From: Rhizobium sp. Root1334
Lineage (GTDB): Bacteria > Pseudomonadota > Alphaproteobacteria > Rhizobiales > Rhizobiaceae
Reading direction: 5' to 3'
DNA length: 64,000 bases
Assembly: GCF_001426665.1 (NCBI RefSeq)
Contig: NZ_LMEY01000006.1
Span: 162,755-226,754 of the forward strand
Made by a program: the position numbers and the translations under genes. Below the pieces are notes generated by a model. The model made no database searches and was not told where the DNA came from. It saw only the letters and a program-made list of their open reading frames with translations. Each line of letters begins with the position of its first letter. Position 1 is the first letter of the stretch. Shown here in pieces: positions 9,161 through 17,737 of this stretch.

Positions 9161-10713
9161 TTGAAGACTTTCACCTGCTGAGGCCGTGGTGGCTGCTGGC
9201 GCTTGCCCTCCCCGCAATCATCGTCTGGATATCGTCGCGCTCTGTCGATACGCGCCGCCAATGGAAAGGCATGATCGAGCCGCATCTTCTGGACAGTCTT
9301 GTCATAGACAGTTCATCCGGGTCGCGCATGCGTCCGTCATGGCTGCTGGCCCTGGTACTGTCTTTGGCAATCCTGGCTGTATCCGGACCGACATGGGAGC
9401 GGGAGTTGCCCCCCTTCGTCGAGGACACTGCTCCACTCGTCATCGCCGTCGATCTTTCTCCAGCCATGGACGCGATCGACGTCAGCCCGTCGCGGCTGGA
9501 ACGTGCCAAGCTGAAGATCAAGGACATCATCACCGGACGCTCCGGTGCGCGCACCGCAGTTGTTGCGTACTCCGGATCCGCCCATCTGGTCCTGCCGCTC
9601 ACCGAAGACGGGTCGCTGATCGAGACCTACACGGATGCCCTGGCGACACGGATCATGCCTGTCGATGGCAAGGATACGGCCAAGGCTCTCGAGCTTGCCG
9701 AAACCACCCTTGCCTCGGAGGATGTGCCAGGCACGATCCTGTTTCTGACTGATGGGATCGAACAGAAGGCATTCGATGCCTTCAAGCTCAAGTCGAAGCA
9801 AGGGATCATTGTGCTTGGCATCGGCACGCCTGACGGTGGCCCCGTGAAAGGCGCGGATGGCAGTTTTTTGACCGATGCAGCCGGAGGGCGGGTCACTGCA
9901 AAGCTCGACGTCGAAGGTTTGAAGAACCTCCACGCGCTCACCGGCGCGGATGTCGCCACATTCACGGACGACGATACCGATGTCCGGTGGGTATCGCAAA
10001 GAATCCGCACCAACTTCGCCCAGAAACGGGCGGCCGAAGGAGATCACTGGCGTGACGCCGGATGGTGGCTGATCGGTCCATTGCTGCTTCTGTTCGCTCT
10101 GTCTTTCCGCAAGGGCTGGATCGTACGGGTTGGCGTGGTTCTCCTTTCAGCCCACCTGTTACTGCCCTCGGATGCCCGGGCCGCCGACTTTGCCGGCATG
10201 TGGCTGACACCGGACCAACAGGGACGCATGGCCTACGAGAACGGCGATTTCGAAGGTGCAGCAGCACACTTCGCCGATCCCATGTGGAAAGGAACATCTT
10301 TCTATCGCGCCGGGAAATATGCTGAAGCGATCGACGCCTTTGCCACCGTTGATAGCGCCGAGAGCTGGTACGATCAGGGAAATGCACTGCTGCATCTCGG
10401 CAAGCTCGATGAGGCGGTCACCGCTTATAAAACCGCACTGAAGAAGCGGCAGGGGTGGCCCGACGCCGCCGCAAACCTTGCCATTGCCGAAAGGCTGGTG
10501 AAAGTGAAGAAGGACGAAGAGCAGGAGCAGCAGGACGACCCGAACCTGCCGCCGGACAGTATCCAGTTCGACAACAAGGGGAAACAGGGCAAGGCGGGCA
10601 AGATCAACATCGCCGAGCAGACCTCGGAACTCTGGATGAAAAATATCGTCGTCAGTCCGGCCGACCTCATGGCGCGCAAATTCGCCATCGAAGCCCAGGG
10701 AAAGAAGCCATGA
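9157..10713 (+). CDS. BatB-like VWA protein fused to TPR (BatB-BatC) domain
   Basis: A 518-residue protein: two N-terminal membrane segments (about 11-25 and 60-76), a VWA domain whose metal motif reads DLSPA (99-103, so the last serine of DxSxS is alanine), TILFLTDG, membrane segments near 305-345, then TPR repeats (YENGDFEGAAAHF..., YRAGKYAEAIDAFATV..., WYDQGNALLHLGKLDEAVTAY) and a charged, disordered tail. It combines the roles of BatB and BatC. The start is a GTG overlapping the BatA stop (GTGA), with AGGAGGG at 9143-9149. Confidence 0.9.
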   Translation: MIEDFHLLRPWWLLALALPAIIVWISSRSVDTRRQWKGMIEPHLLDSLVIDSSSGSRMRPSWLLALVLSLAILAVSGPTWERELPPFVEDTAPLVIAVDLSPAMDAIDVSPSRLERAKLKIKDIITGRSGARTAVVAYSGSAHLVLPLTEDGSLIETYTDALATRIMPVDGKDTAKALELAETTLASEDVPGTILFLTDGIEQKAFDAFKLKSKQGIIVLGIGTPDGGPVKGADGSFLTDAAGGRVTAKLDVEGLKNLHALTGADVATFTDDDTDVRWVSQRIRTNFAQKRAAEGDHWRDAGWWLIGPLLLLFALSFRKGWIVRVGVVLLSAHLLLPSDARAADFAGMWLTPDQQGRMAYENGDFEGAAAHFADPMWKGTSFYRAGKYAEAIDAFATVDSAESWYDQGNALLHLGKLDEAVTAYKTALKKRQGWPDAAANLAIAERLVKVKKDEEQEQQDDPNLPPDSIQFDNKGKQGKAGKINIAEQTSELWMKNIVVSPADLMARKFAIEAQGKKP

Positions 10714-12029
10714 TGCTGCTCCGCGCCGTCGTCGCATTCTGGCTCGTGCTGGGCTCGGTGGCCTTTGCAGCCGAACCTTTCACGCGCGTTGCCATCGAAG
10801 ACAAAGGCAGCATCGTGCCAGGCCAGCAGGTTCGGATCACGGTCGACGTCTTCGTGCCGGATTTCTTCACGTCGCCGCCAGAACTTCCACTGTTCGATCT
10901 GCCAAACGCGATGGTTTCTTTGGTCGATGAGCGCTCTCAGAACCTCATCGAGACGATCGACGGCGTGCAGTATGCCGGAATCCGGCGGACGTATGCTGTG
11001 GTTCCAGAGACCTCCGGAACGTTCACGCTGCCACCTGCGGTGATCACTCTTGGCTATTCGCAGGACGGCAAGCCCATTCCAGGCCAGGCAGTTCTGCAGC
11101 CGCTGAGCTTCACCGTTGCAGATCCTCCCGACAGTTCCGCCGCCACGCCGGCGTTTCCCGCGCGCGGCGTGACGATAACCCAGTCTTTCGATCGCGATCC
11201 ATCCAAGTTGAAGGTTGGCGACGCAGTGGTTCGAACGATGACCATCTTCGCCGAGAACACGCAGGCGATGATGATCCCGGCCATCCCCGCCGTTGCCGCC
11301 AACGGCCTGAAACAATATTCGAAATCTCCGCAGCTCGCCGACGGCGTGGAAACCGAGGACCGCAAGACGGGAAGCACCCGGACGGAAACCATAACCTATG
11401 TTGCCGGGACGGAGGGAACGTTCGAGATCCCCGCCATCTCCTATCCCTGGTTCGACGTCGATACGCAGGCCAGCGCAATGGCTACGCTTCCAGCAGCCAC
11501 AATGAAGGTGGCAGCACCCGTCTCGGCTCACACCGGGCTGGCACCTCAGCTCGAGCAGGAAGTTGACACCAGTGCACACGCCTGGCTGACCAGGAAACAT
11601 CTTCTGGCGGCAGCGGCGGCTGCCATCGGTTTGGCGGCGGCAGGCTATCTCCTCCTCCGCCTGCTGCCCTGGATAACGGAGAGACTGCGAACGCGCAGGA
11701 ATGCGCACCGCAATTCCGAGCGCAGCGCGTTCGCAGACCTGATCGCGTCGATCGGATCAGAGGATCCCGGCATCATCTACCGTCATCTGGAAATCTGGAC
11801 TCGCGCAGCAGGCTACAAATCGATCGCGGACTGGGTTTTGCAATGCGGCGACGACGATGCCGCGACCCAAATACGCAAGCTGGAAAGTGAACTCTTTGGT
11901 GCCGGTCGCAATCGCCCCGGTCTTGACCGGGCGGCACTGAGACGCGCTATCGAGGCTTGGCGGAAAGTTCCAAAGCCGGGGGACACCAGGCATGACAGCT
12001 CATTGCCCGGACTAAACCCGATCGCCTAA
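10710..12029 (+). CDS. BatD-like protein
   Basis: A 439-residue protein with a signal peptide (MMLLRAVVAFWLVLGSVAFA), an extracytoplasmic beta-rich region (RVAIEDKGSIVPGQQVRITVD...), a membrane helix near residues 295-320 (LLAAAAAAIGLAAAGYLLLRL) and a cytoplasmic helical tail. This is the usual BatD layout. It overlaps the end of the BatB gene by four bases (ATGA). It is the last gene of the operon; a longer frame to 10455 has no ribosome site. Function in rhizobia is unknown. Confidence 0.85.
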   Translation: MMLLRAVVAFWLVLGSVAFAAEPFTRVAIEDKGSIVPGQQVRITVDVFVPDFFTSPPELPLFDLPNAMVSLVDERSQNLIETIDGVQYAGIRRTYAVVPETSGTFTLPPAVITLGYSQDGKPIPGQAVLQPLSFTVADPPDSSAATPAFPARGVTITQSFDRDPSKLKVGDAVVRTMTIFAENTQAMMIPAIPAVAANGLKQYSKSPQLADGVETEDRKTGSTRTETITYVAGTEGTFEIPAISYPWFDVDTQASAMATLPAATMKVAAPVSAHTGLAPQLEQEVDTSAHAWLTRKHLLAAAAAAIGLAAAGYLLLRLLPWITERLRTRRNAHRNSERSAFADLIASIGSEDPGIIYRHLEIWTRAAGYKSIADWVLQCGDDDAATQIRKLESELFGAGRNRPGLDRAALRRAIEAWRKVPKPGDTRHDSSLPGLNPIA

Positions 12030-12127
12030 ACTGCGCTGGCAGAGGAAAGCTCGTGCAACAAAGTTTGGGTTGACCGCTATCGATAGCAAAGCGACACTCT
12101 GCTTGCAGCAAAGCTGGAGACAAAGCG

Positions 12128-12433
12128 ATGGACGAACCAGGCAGGTGGCGCCCCATGGGCAGCGCACCGAAAGACGGTAGCCGTATCCTCATCACGGTCC
12201 GCCCGTCTGAACAGGGGCCGGCGGAAGTGGACCTGGCTTACTGGTCGAATGGCGATCAGTTCGGCGCGGAAGGTTGGCGCGCCTCTGATTCTTCCCCTGG
12301 CTGTGTCATTGAATATGCCGAGCCGGAGCTGAAGTGCTGGATGCCAATGCCGTCCGCCAATGGCAACCGCACATCCATGCCCTTGCCCTGGGAAGGCGAC
12401 GACGCCCAGCGGTTCGACGGTTCAGGAATCTAG
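12128..12433 (+). CDS. Small conserved-looking hypothetical protein
   Basis: A 101-residue acidic protein beginning MDEPGRWRPMGSAPKDGSRI, with a ribosome site (GGAGA at 12116-12120). The W-x-P-M-x-x-A-P-K-D-G pattern followed by ILIT resembles the start of DUF551-like and similar small proteins often met in phages and plasmids. No function can be given. It stands about 100 bases after the Bat operon and could be read through from it. Confidence 0.6.
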   Translation: MDEPGRWRPMGSAPKDGSRILITVRPSEQGPAEVDLAYWSNGDQFGAEGWRASDSSPGCVIEYAEPELKCWMPMPSANGNRTSMPLPWEGDDAQRFDGSGI

Positions 12434-12784
12434 CGAACCCGTTTAGACGTATCGCAAACCCCGGCAGCTCTGCTGTGAAAATGTTGTTGTCAACTTCGGT
12501 GAACCCCACTTCCACGGTAGCCGAACGCAATGCCGTCGGAGCGATCAGCAAGACAGCGAACGGCAGTGAGGATCAGAAACGCGGGCACAACAGACAAGGG
12601 GAAGACGTACATAACCGTTTTCCCGGCCTGTTTCCCCTGATGGGTGAAGCTCCGTATTTCCGATACGATCCGTTCTATGGCTGCTATCGCTTGCCTGAAC
12701 GAGTATCCGGGAACCTGGCTGCCGCCGACATAGGCGAAGGGAAGCCCATGGGACCGGCACAGCGCTCGCAGTCCCTCAATGAAG
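12434..12784. other. Intergenic region, no supported gene
   Basis: About 350 bases between the small hypothetical gene and a strong terminator. A 121-codon minus-strand frame (12490-12855) crosses the terminator stem and the end of the oxidase gene and has no ribosome site, so I do not call it. Confidence 0.5.
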
Positions 12785-12822
12785 AGGCCCACCGCGAACA
12801 GCGTCGCGGTGGGCCTTTGTTT
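12785..12822 (+). terminator. Strong factor-independent terminator, possibly bidirectional
   Basis: AGGCCCACCGCGA (12785-12797) pairs perfectly with TCGCGGTGGGCCT (12804-12816) around a 6-base loop and is followed by TTGTTT on the plus strand. It lies 17 bases beyond the end of the convergent copper oxidase gene, so it may end transcription from both sides. Confidence 0.8.
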
Positions 12823-12838
12823 CATTCGTTGAACCGGA

Positions 12839-14380
12839 TCACGCTCGAACGTCAATCGTACCCATCATGCCCAGCTGTTCATGCTCGAGGATGTGGCAGT
12901 GATACATGCGTGGGCCTGGCATATCCTGGCGCAGCAGTATCCTGACCGTTTCGCCTGCCACGATATTCACGGTATCCTTCCAGGCGCGATAGGGTGGCGT
13001 GGTGACCTTCCCGTCCTTTTCATGCTCGACAATCTGAAACTGCGTCCCATGCACATGGAACGGATGATCCATGTCCGCCTCGTTGACGATTTCCCACAGC
13101 TCGACCTGTCCAGCTTTCGAGACCTCATCGATGCGGTTCATGTCAAAGCTGGCGCCGTTGATCAGGAACTTCATCTCCATGCCGCCGGAAGACATGGACA
13201 TGTTAGCGTGATCCATGCCCTGCATCGGCATGCCGCCATGATCCATTCCACCCATGGATTCCGTCAGAACAAAGCGCCGCGTGACAGCCGGTTTTCCAAG
13301 GGGCTCGATGGAACGTAGCTTTGCCGGTAACGGCGGAATCGCGGCCACCGCCTGTTCCGATACGTTTGCCGTCAGCAAAACCATCCCGGCCTCGTTCGGC
13401 TTGCCCGGCCCCATCCAACCACGCTCATAATCAAGCGTCGTCAGCCTGGCCGCTCCCGGCTTGTCGAAGGAAACGATCACTTCGACGCGTTCGGCCGGCG
13501 TCAGCAGTAACTCCTCGACGGCGACGGGCGATTCGATCAGGCCGCCGTCAGTGCCGATGACGGTCATGCTGGCATTCTCGAACCTGAGCCGCAGGAAACG
13601 GGCATTCGTCGCGTTGAAGAGGCGCAACCGGCGCTTTTCGCCCAGCGCAAAAGTCATAGCCGGATTCTTCTGCCCATTGACGAGCACGTGATCGCCAACC
13701 CGGCCGTTCATCAGATCGATCATCGTGCTTTCCGGCATCGTGCCGTCAGCGCCAATCCTAAGATCGGTCAGCATGAGGACCGTGTCGCCGTATTCCGGCG
13801 GGATCGGATCACTTTTCGGTTTGACGATGAAAATCCCGGCGAGACCACGATAAACCTGCTCGGCGGTCAACCCATGCGGATGGGGATGAAACCAGTAGGA
13901 TGCGGCGCTGCCCTGCGGAAGATCAAACGCATAGATGCGCTCGCTCCCTGCGGCGACGGGATCACTCGGATTGCCGTCCTGGTCGGCCGGCACCGGCATG
14001 CCATGCCAATGGATTGTGGTCGGCTCACCTGGAATTCCGTTCCTGAAACTGACCTCGACTTTGTCTCCCTCAAATGCCTCGATCACCGGATTGGCGCCGT
14101 TATAAAGGAGCACAGGCGTATCGAGCCCCTCGGCGAACCGGACAAAACCCGGTTCGGCTGCGAGTTCTGCTTTGAACATGCCAGGCGCGGCCGACTGGTT
14201 GGACAGGCGCGGCAACACTTTGAGTGGCTGTCCTTCCGGCAAAACGGGATTGGCACCCGTCATGGGCATGGTGTGATTACCGTGACCGCTCATGCCGCCC
14301 ATATCATGCTTCATCTGGGCAGCCGCAGGTCCGGCAACGACGAGACCTGCAAGGCCCGTCAGAAAAGTCCGCCGATGCAT
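12839..14380 (-). CDS. Multicopper oxidase, CueO/CopA type
   Basis: A 513-residue exported oxidase. Its signal begins MHRRTFLTGLAGLVVAGPAAAQ (twin-arginine style), and a Met/His-rich stretch follows. Copper ligands are visible: HWHG (124-127), HPHPHG (165-170), HPFHVHG near residue 440, and HCHILEHEQLGMM (494-506) with the T1 Cys495, His500 and Met505. A second Met/His-rich insert (MGGMDHGGMPMQGMDHANM) lies in the C-terminal third, as in CueO. Expected role is periplasmic Cu(I) oxidation and copper tolerance. ATG 14380 follows GAGAGGAAG; the frame extends to 14419 without reason to use it. CopZ is encoded upstream on the same strand. Confidence 0.95.
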   Translation of the reverse strand: MHRRTFLTGLAGLVVAGPAAAQMKHDMGGMSGHGNHTMPMTGANPVLPEGQPLKVLPRLSNQSAAPGMFKAELAAEPGFVRFAEGLDTPVLLYNGANPVIEAFEGDKVEVSFRNGIPGEPTTIHWHGMPVPADQDGNPSDPVAAGSERIYAFDLPQGSAASYWFHPHPHGLTAEQVYRGLAGIFIVKPKSDPIPPEYGDTVLMLTDLRIGADGTMPESTMIDLMNGRVGDHVLVNGQKNPAMTFALGEKRRLRLFNATNARFLRLRFENASMTVIGTDGGLIESPVAVEELLLTPAERVEVIVSFDKPGAARLTTLDYERGWMGPGKPNEAGMVLLTANVSEQAVAAIPPLPAKLRSIEPLGKPAVTRRFVLTESMGGMDHGGMPMQGMDHANMSMSSGGMEMKFLINGASFDMNRIDEVSKAGQVELWEIVNEADMDHPFHVHGTQFQIVEHEKDGKVTTPPYRAWKDTVNIVAGETVRILLRQDMPGPRMYHCHILEHEQLGMMGTIDVRA

Positions 14381-14432
14381 TGATCGTCTTCCTCTCGGTC
14401 GTTTGACAGTCAGCGGCAACGCTGTTCAGCTC

Positions 14433-14443
14433 TGTCCTGAATT
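14433..14443. promoter_or_regulatory. Half-site shared with the palindrome at 15079
   Basis: TGTCCTGAATT occurs here, 53 bases upstream of the copper oxidase start, and is identical to the left 11 bases of the perfect palindrome at 15079-15096. This may be an operator half-site for a common regulator, or chance. Confidence 0.3.
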
Positions 14444-14464
14444 ACTTTCTTGTCTAGGAACGGC

Positions 14465-14542
14465 TCACAAGAGCCGCTCTTGATTGCGGCAGGCTCCGCT
14501 CGGCGCGCCATGCCCGGCATCTGTCATGTCGCGCTGTCGCAT
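14465..14542 (-). CDS. Possible 25-residue peptide downstream of copZ
   Basis: The minus strand has ATG 14542, AGGAG nine bases upstream, and a 25-codon frame reading MRQRDMTDAGHGAPSGACRN and then QERLL. It follows the copZ stop by 14 bases. It could be a small metal-related peptide (one Cys, one His) or the remnant of a larger copper gene. Support is only the ribosome site and the operon position. Confidence 0.3.
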   Translation of the reverse strand: MRQRDMTDAGHGAPSGACRNQERLL

Positions 14543-14556
14543 CGGATTTCTCCTGC

Positions 14557-14751
14557 TCAGTTCGCGGTTGCCGGATAGCCGGCATCTTCGAGAACCTTTT
14601 GAACAACCACCGTGCTCGCGGCCGTTTCGACCCGGACGGTTCGGGCGGCAGGATTGGTCTCGATCACCGCATTGGGATCGACGGATTGGATCGCCTTGGT
14701 AACGGATTTGGCGCAACCGCCGCAGGTCATGTTTTCGATTATCAGTTCCAT
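14557..14751 (-). CDS. copZ: Copper chaperone, heavy-metal-associated domain (CopZ-like)
   Basis: A 64-residue single-domain protein with the metal-binding MTCGGC motif (Cys10 and Cys13) and the expected ferredoxin-like pattern (SVTKAIQSVDPNAVIE... VVVQKVLEDAGYPA). It would bind Cu(I) in the cytoplasm and hand it to an exporter or regulator. It is encoded upstream of the multicopper oxidase on the same strand. No CopA ATPase or CueR regulator is found nearby, which is unusual for rhizobial copZ. Confidence 0.9.
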   Translation of the reverse strand: MELIIENMTCGGCAKSVTKAIQSVDPNAVIETNPAARTVRVETAASTVVVQKVLEDAGYPATAN

Positions 14752-15270
14752 TGGAATTCTCCTTGCTTGGGTTTACGCCGCAGAAGATGGGGCTTCCAAC
14801 CATGGGAAGGTCAAGGGGGCGGAAATGAAAATCTGCTATCGGTCCTCACACGGTTGAACGCCTTGTCTTCTGCGCCAACCGGATCTTTGGAGCGATGACA
14901 GGATGCGGCGACCATCCGCGCCGGATGTCTCTCCCGGGCAGCGCCTGAGCATGATGGTCAGGCCGACGGGTCCCGATGGCCGCGCGAAGCAGTTTCAAAC
15001 CAGCTCTGGCCTTGTGGTGATCTCGAAGCCCTCCTTTAGGACATCATCGAGAACCTGCGCCGCTCTCTTGATCCCCATTGTCCTGAATTCAGGACAGTGA
15101 TGCCCGATTTCGCTGCCTACTGCCATGGCCGATGCCGGCGTAACTTTTCCTCAGCAGATTGCCAAACGGCAAATCCGCAAGACGCCTCGCCTTCGACCCA
15201 TCCCATCTTTTGGGCTGGAGAGATCTCTGGTTCCGCTTCCAACCATGACTTCAAACAAGGAGACTTTGAA
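14752..15270. other. Intergenic region with an 18-base palindrome
   Basis: About 520 bases with no supported gene. It holds divergent promoters for copZ and the cysteine hydrolase and a perfect palindrome TGTCCTGAATTCAGGACA at 15079-15096, about 175 bases before the hydrolase start. A 65-codon frame at 14903-15100 has no recognisable product. Confidence 0.5.
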
Positions 15271-15951
15271 ATGAGCACCCCAGCCAACTTCAACGGGCAG
15301 CGCCCGGTTATCGATGCCAATGACGCCGTCATGCTGCTGATCGACCACCAGAGTGGCCTTTTCCAGACCGTTGCCGATATGCCGATGCCGGTTCTGCGCA
15401 ATCATGCGGCGGCACTTGCCAGGATGGCGACCTTGTCCAAGATGCCGGTGATCACCACGGCCTCCGTGCCGCAGGGTCCCAACGGCCCGCTGATCCCGGA
15501 AATCCATGAAAATGCCCCGCATGCGCTTTACGTGGCCCGCAAGGGAGAGATCAATGCATGGGACAATCCGGACTTCGTCGCTGCCGTCAAGGCAACCGGC
15601 CGCAAGACCCTGATCATCGCTGGCACGATCACCAGCGTCTGCATGGCCTTCCCCGCGATCAGCGCTGCCTATGTCGGTTATAAGGTGTTCGCCGTGGTAG
15701 ATGCCTCCGGCACTTACTCGAAGATGGCGCAGGAGATCACGCTCGCCCGCGTCGTGCAGGCCGGCGTGGTGCCAATGGATACGGCGGCAGTCGCCTCCGA
15801 GCTGCAAAAGACCTGGCACCGGGACGATGCGCAGGAATGGGCTGGTATCTACACCAAGATCTTCCCGGCCTACCAGCTGCTAATCGAGAGCTATCTCAAG
15901 GCTCAAGACGTTGAAAAGAATCACGAACTGCTCGACTCGCAGCGCAGCTGA
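15271..15951 (+). CDS. Cysteine hydrolase, isochorismatase family (YcaC-like)
   Basis: A 226-residue protein with the family's catalytic pattern: Asp in [12 protein letters not shown], a Lys in [12 protein letters not shown], and the nucleophile Cys in [12 protein letters not shown]. The pattern [20 protein letters not shown] in the C-terminal third fits YcaC-type hydrolases. The substrate is unknown. ATG 15271 follows AAGGAG; the frame is open upstream to 15097 without another good site. It is followed by a large hairpin and the amidohydrolase gene. Confidence 0.85.
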   Translation: MSTPANFNGQRPVIDANDAVMLLIDHQSGLFQTVADMPMPVLRNHAAALARMATLSKMPVITTASVPQGPNGPLIPEIHENAPHALYVARKGEINAWDNPDFVAAVKATGRKTLIIAGTITSVCMAFPAISAAYVGYKVFAVVDASGTYSKMAQEITLARVVQAGVVPMDTAAVASELQKTWHRDDAQEWAGIYTKIFPAYQLLIESYLKAQDVEKNHELLDSQRS

Positions 15952-15958
15952 TCGTCAA

Positions 15959-15993
15959 GGCGAATGGCGGCGGGAACCCCGCCGCCATTCGCC
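15959..15993. terminator. Long GC-rich hairpin after the cysteine hydrolase gene
   Basis: GGCGAATGGCGGCGG (15959-15973) pairs with CCGCCGCCATTCGCC (15979-15993), a 15-base-pair stem with a 5-base loop, 8 bases beyond the stop codon. There is no T-run, so it may act as a terminator with Rho or as a 3' stabiliser. Confidence 0.55.
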
Positions 15994-16042
15994 GCTGCCC
16001 TCTCCGCCATCCGGCGTTCGTCATTCAGGATATCCGAACATC

Positions 16043-17737
16043 ATGAAACATATGCTTGAGAACACCATCCGTGCTTCGATCGGCTCGCTCCTGCTTGCCA
16101 GTCCCGCCTTTGCAAACGGACCGGATCTCATTCTCCATAACGCCGCCATCGTCACGATGGATCAGGACAAGCCGCAGGCAAGTGCCCTTGCGATTACGGG
16201 CGAACGCATCACCGCCATCGGTGACGAGGCAACTGTCAAGGCGCTGGGCACCGAACATACGCGCGTCATTGATCTTGAGGGAAAAACGATCATTCCCGGT
16301 CTCGTCGATACCCATATTCACGCCATCAGAGGTGGCCAGACCTACACATTCGAAACCTACTGGTATGACGAAACGAGCCTGACGGCGGCGCTGGAGACGC
16401 TTGGCGCAGCGGCGTCCGCACGCGCTCAAAATGAATGGGTCGCTGTTGTCGGCTCATGGCATCCCGAACAGTTCGAAGAAAAAAGAGCCCCGACCGTTGA
16501 GGAGTTGACGCAAGCCGTCCCGGACCGTCCGGCCTATATCCAGTATCTCTATGATTACGCTCTTGTGAATGCCAAGGGCGTGGAAGCGTTGAAGCTTAAC
16601 GATCAAGCCCCCGCGGTACCGGCGGGGATTACCGTCGAGCGTGGTCCCGATGGCAAGGCGACAGGAAAGCTGCTCGGCCATATCGGGTCTTACAACGCCC
16701 TCTTCGCCCAAATTGCGCCACAAGACGAGATGCCCAGGAAAGAGAGCCTACAAGCCTTCTTCACTGCTCTTAACAGCGCCGGCGTGACCGGCTTCATCGA
16801 CCCGTCTGCAGGGCCAGCCTCCAGTTACGACACGCTCTTTGCCCTGCAGCGGGAGGGCAAACTCACCAACCGTGCCGGATATCGCATCCCGGCCATGAGG
16901 GCGGGTGCGGAAGCCCAATGGTTTCGCGATGTCATGGCGTTTCGCCAGCCGCACTACGAGACCGGCCTGATCAGCTTTGTCGGCCTCGGCGAATCCATCG
17001 TCGCCGCCATGAACGGCGGTGTCCAGATGGGCCCTGGCTTTGCGCCCTCTGACAAAGCCAAGGAAGAGCTTCTGGCCGTCGCGCGGTTTGCTGCCGGACG
17101 GCATATTCCGCTGGAAATACACGCCTACACCGATGATGCGGCAAGCTCCATTCTCGATGTTTTCGAGGAGGTCAACAAAACCCACCCGTTGCAGGATCTG
17201 CGTTGGTCGATTGCCCATTTAAACACAGGCTCCGAGCAAACATTGGAACGCATGAAGAGGCTCGGGCTTTCCTTCACCGTTCAGATGGGACCCTACTTCG
17301 AAGGCCCTGCGATCCTTGAGGCCAACGGCGAAGATGTCGCCGCCAAATCACCGCAGACACGCGCTGCCCTTGACCGCAACATTCTCGTTGCCGGCGGTAC
17401 GGACTCGACGCGGATCGGAGTTTTCGGAGTATGGCAGGCCATCGAGTATCACGTGACGGGACGGTCGCTTGGCGGGGCTATCCAGAAGGCGGCAAGCCAG
17501 CTTCTCTCCCGGGAAGAGGCCTTGCAGCTCTATACGAAGAATGCTGCATGGATCGGCTTTGCCGAACAGGATAGAGGCACGCTTGCAAAGGCCAAGCTTG
17601 CCGACCTCGTGGTGCTTGACAAGCCGTTCTTCAGCATCCCCGCCGATGAAATCGACTCTATCCGCTCGCTTTTGACCATCGTCGGCGGCAAGGTCGTTTA
17701 CGACCGCATCTCCGGCTCGTCCACGCCTGCGCAATAG
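16043..17737 (+). CDS. Exported amidohydrolase, YtcJ-like (amidohydrolase family 3)
   Basis: A 564-residue protein with a signal peptide (MKHMLENTIRASIGSLLLAS..., cleavage near AFA-NG). The metal-dependent hydrolase pattern follows: DLILHNAAIVTMD, GKTIIPGLVDTHIHA (metal-binding HxH), a His region IPLEIHAYTDDAA, SIAHLN, and ILVAGGTDSTRIG, then the closing KLADLVVLDKPFFSIP. It resembles YtcJ/NfdA-type hydrolases; the substrate is unknown. ATG 16043 is taken for the signal peptide although the ribosome site is weak (AGGA 13 bases upstream). Confidence 0.85.
   Translation: MKHMLENTIRASIGSLLLASPAFANGPDLILHNAAIVTMDQDKPQASALAITGERITAIGDEATVKALGTEHTRVIDLEGKTIIPGLVDTHIHAIRGGQTYTFETYWYDETSLTAALETLGAAASARAQNEWVAVVGSWHPEQFEEKRAPTVEELTQAVPDRPAYIQYLYDYALVNAKGVEALKLNDQAPAVPAGITVERGPDGKATGKLLGHIGSYNALFAQIAPQDEMPRKESLQAFFTALNSAGVTGFIDPSAGPASSYDTLFALQREGKLTNRAGYRIPAMRAGAEAQWFRDVMAFRQPHYETGLISFVGLGESIVAAMNGGVQMGPGFAPSDKAKEELLAVARFAAGRHIPLEIHAYTDDAASSILDVFEEVNKTHPLQDLRWSIAHLNTGSEQTLERMKRLGLSFTVQMGPYFEGPAILEANGEDVAAKSPQTRAALDRNILVAGGTDSTRIGVFGVWQAIEYHVTGRSLGGAIQKAASQLLSREEALQLYTKNAAWIGFAEQDRGTLAKAKLADLVVLDKPFFSIPADEIDSIRSLLTIVGGKVVYDRISGSSTPAQ

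Noticed and set aside
12490-12855. 121-codon minus-strand frame with hydrophobic segments
   Set aside because: It runs through the strong terminator stem and the end of the oxidase gene and lacks a ribosome site; the hydrophobic start comes from the stem sequence.
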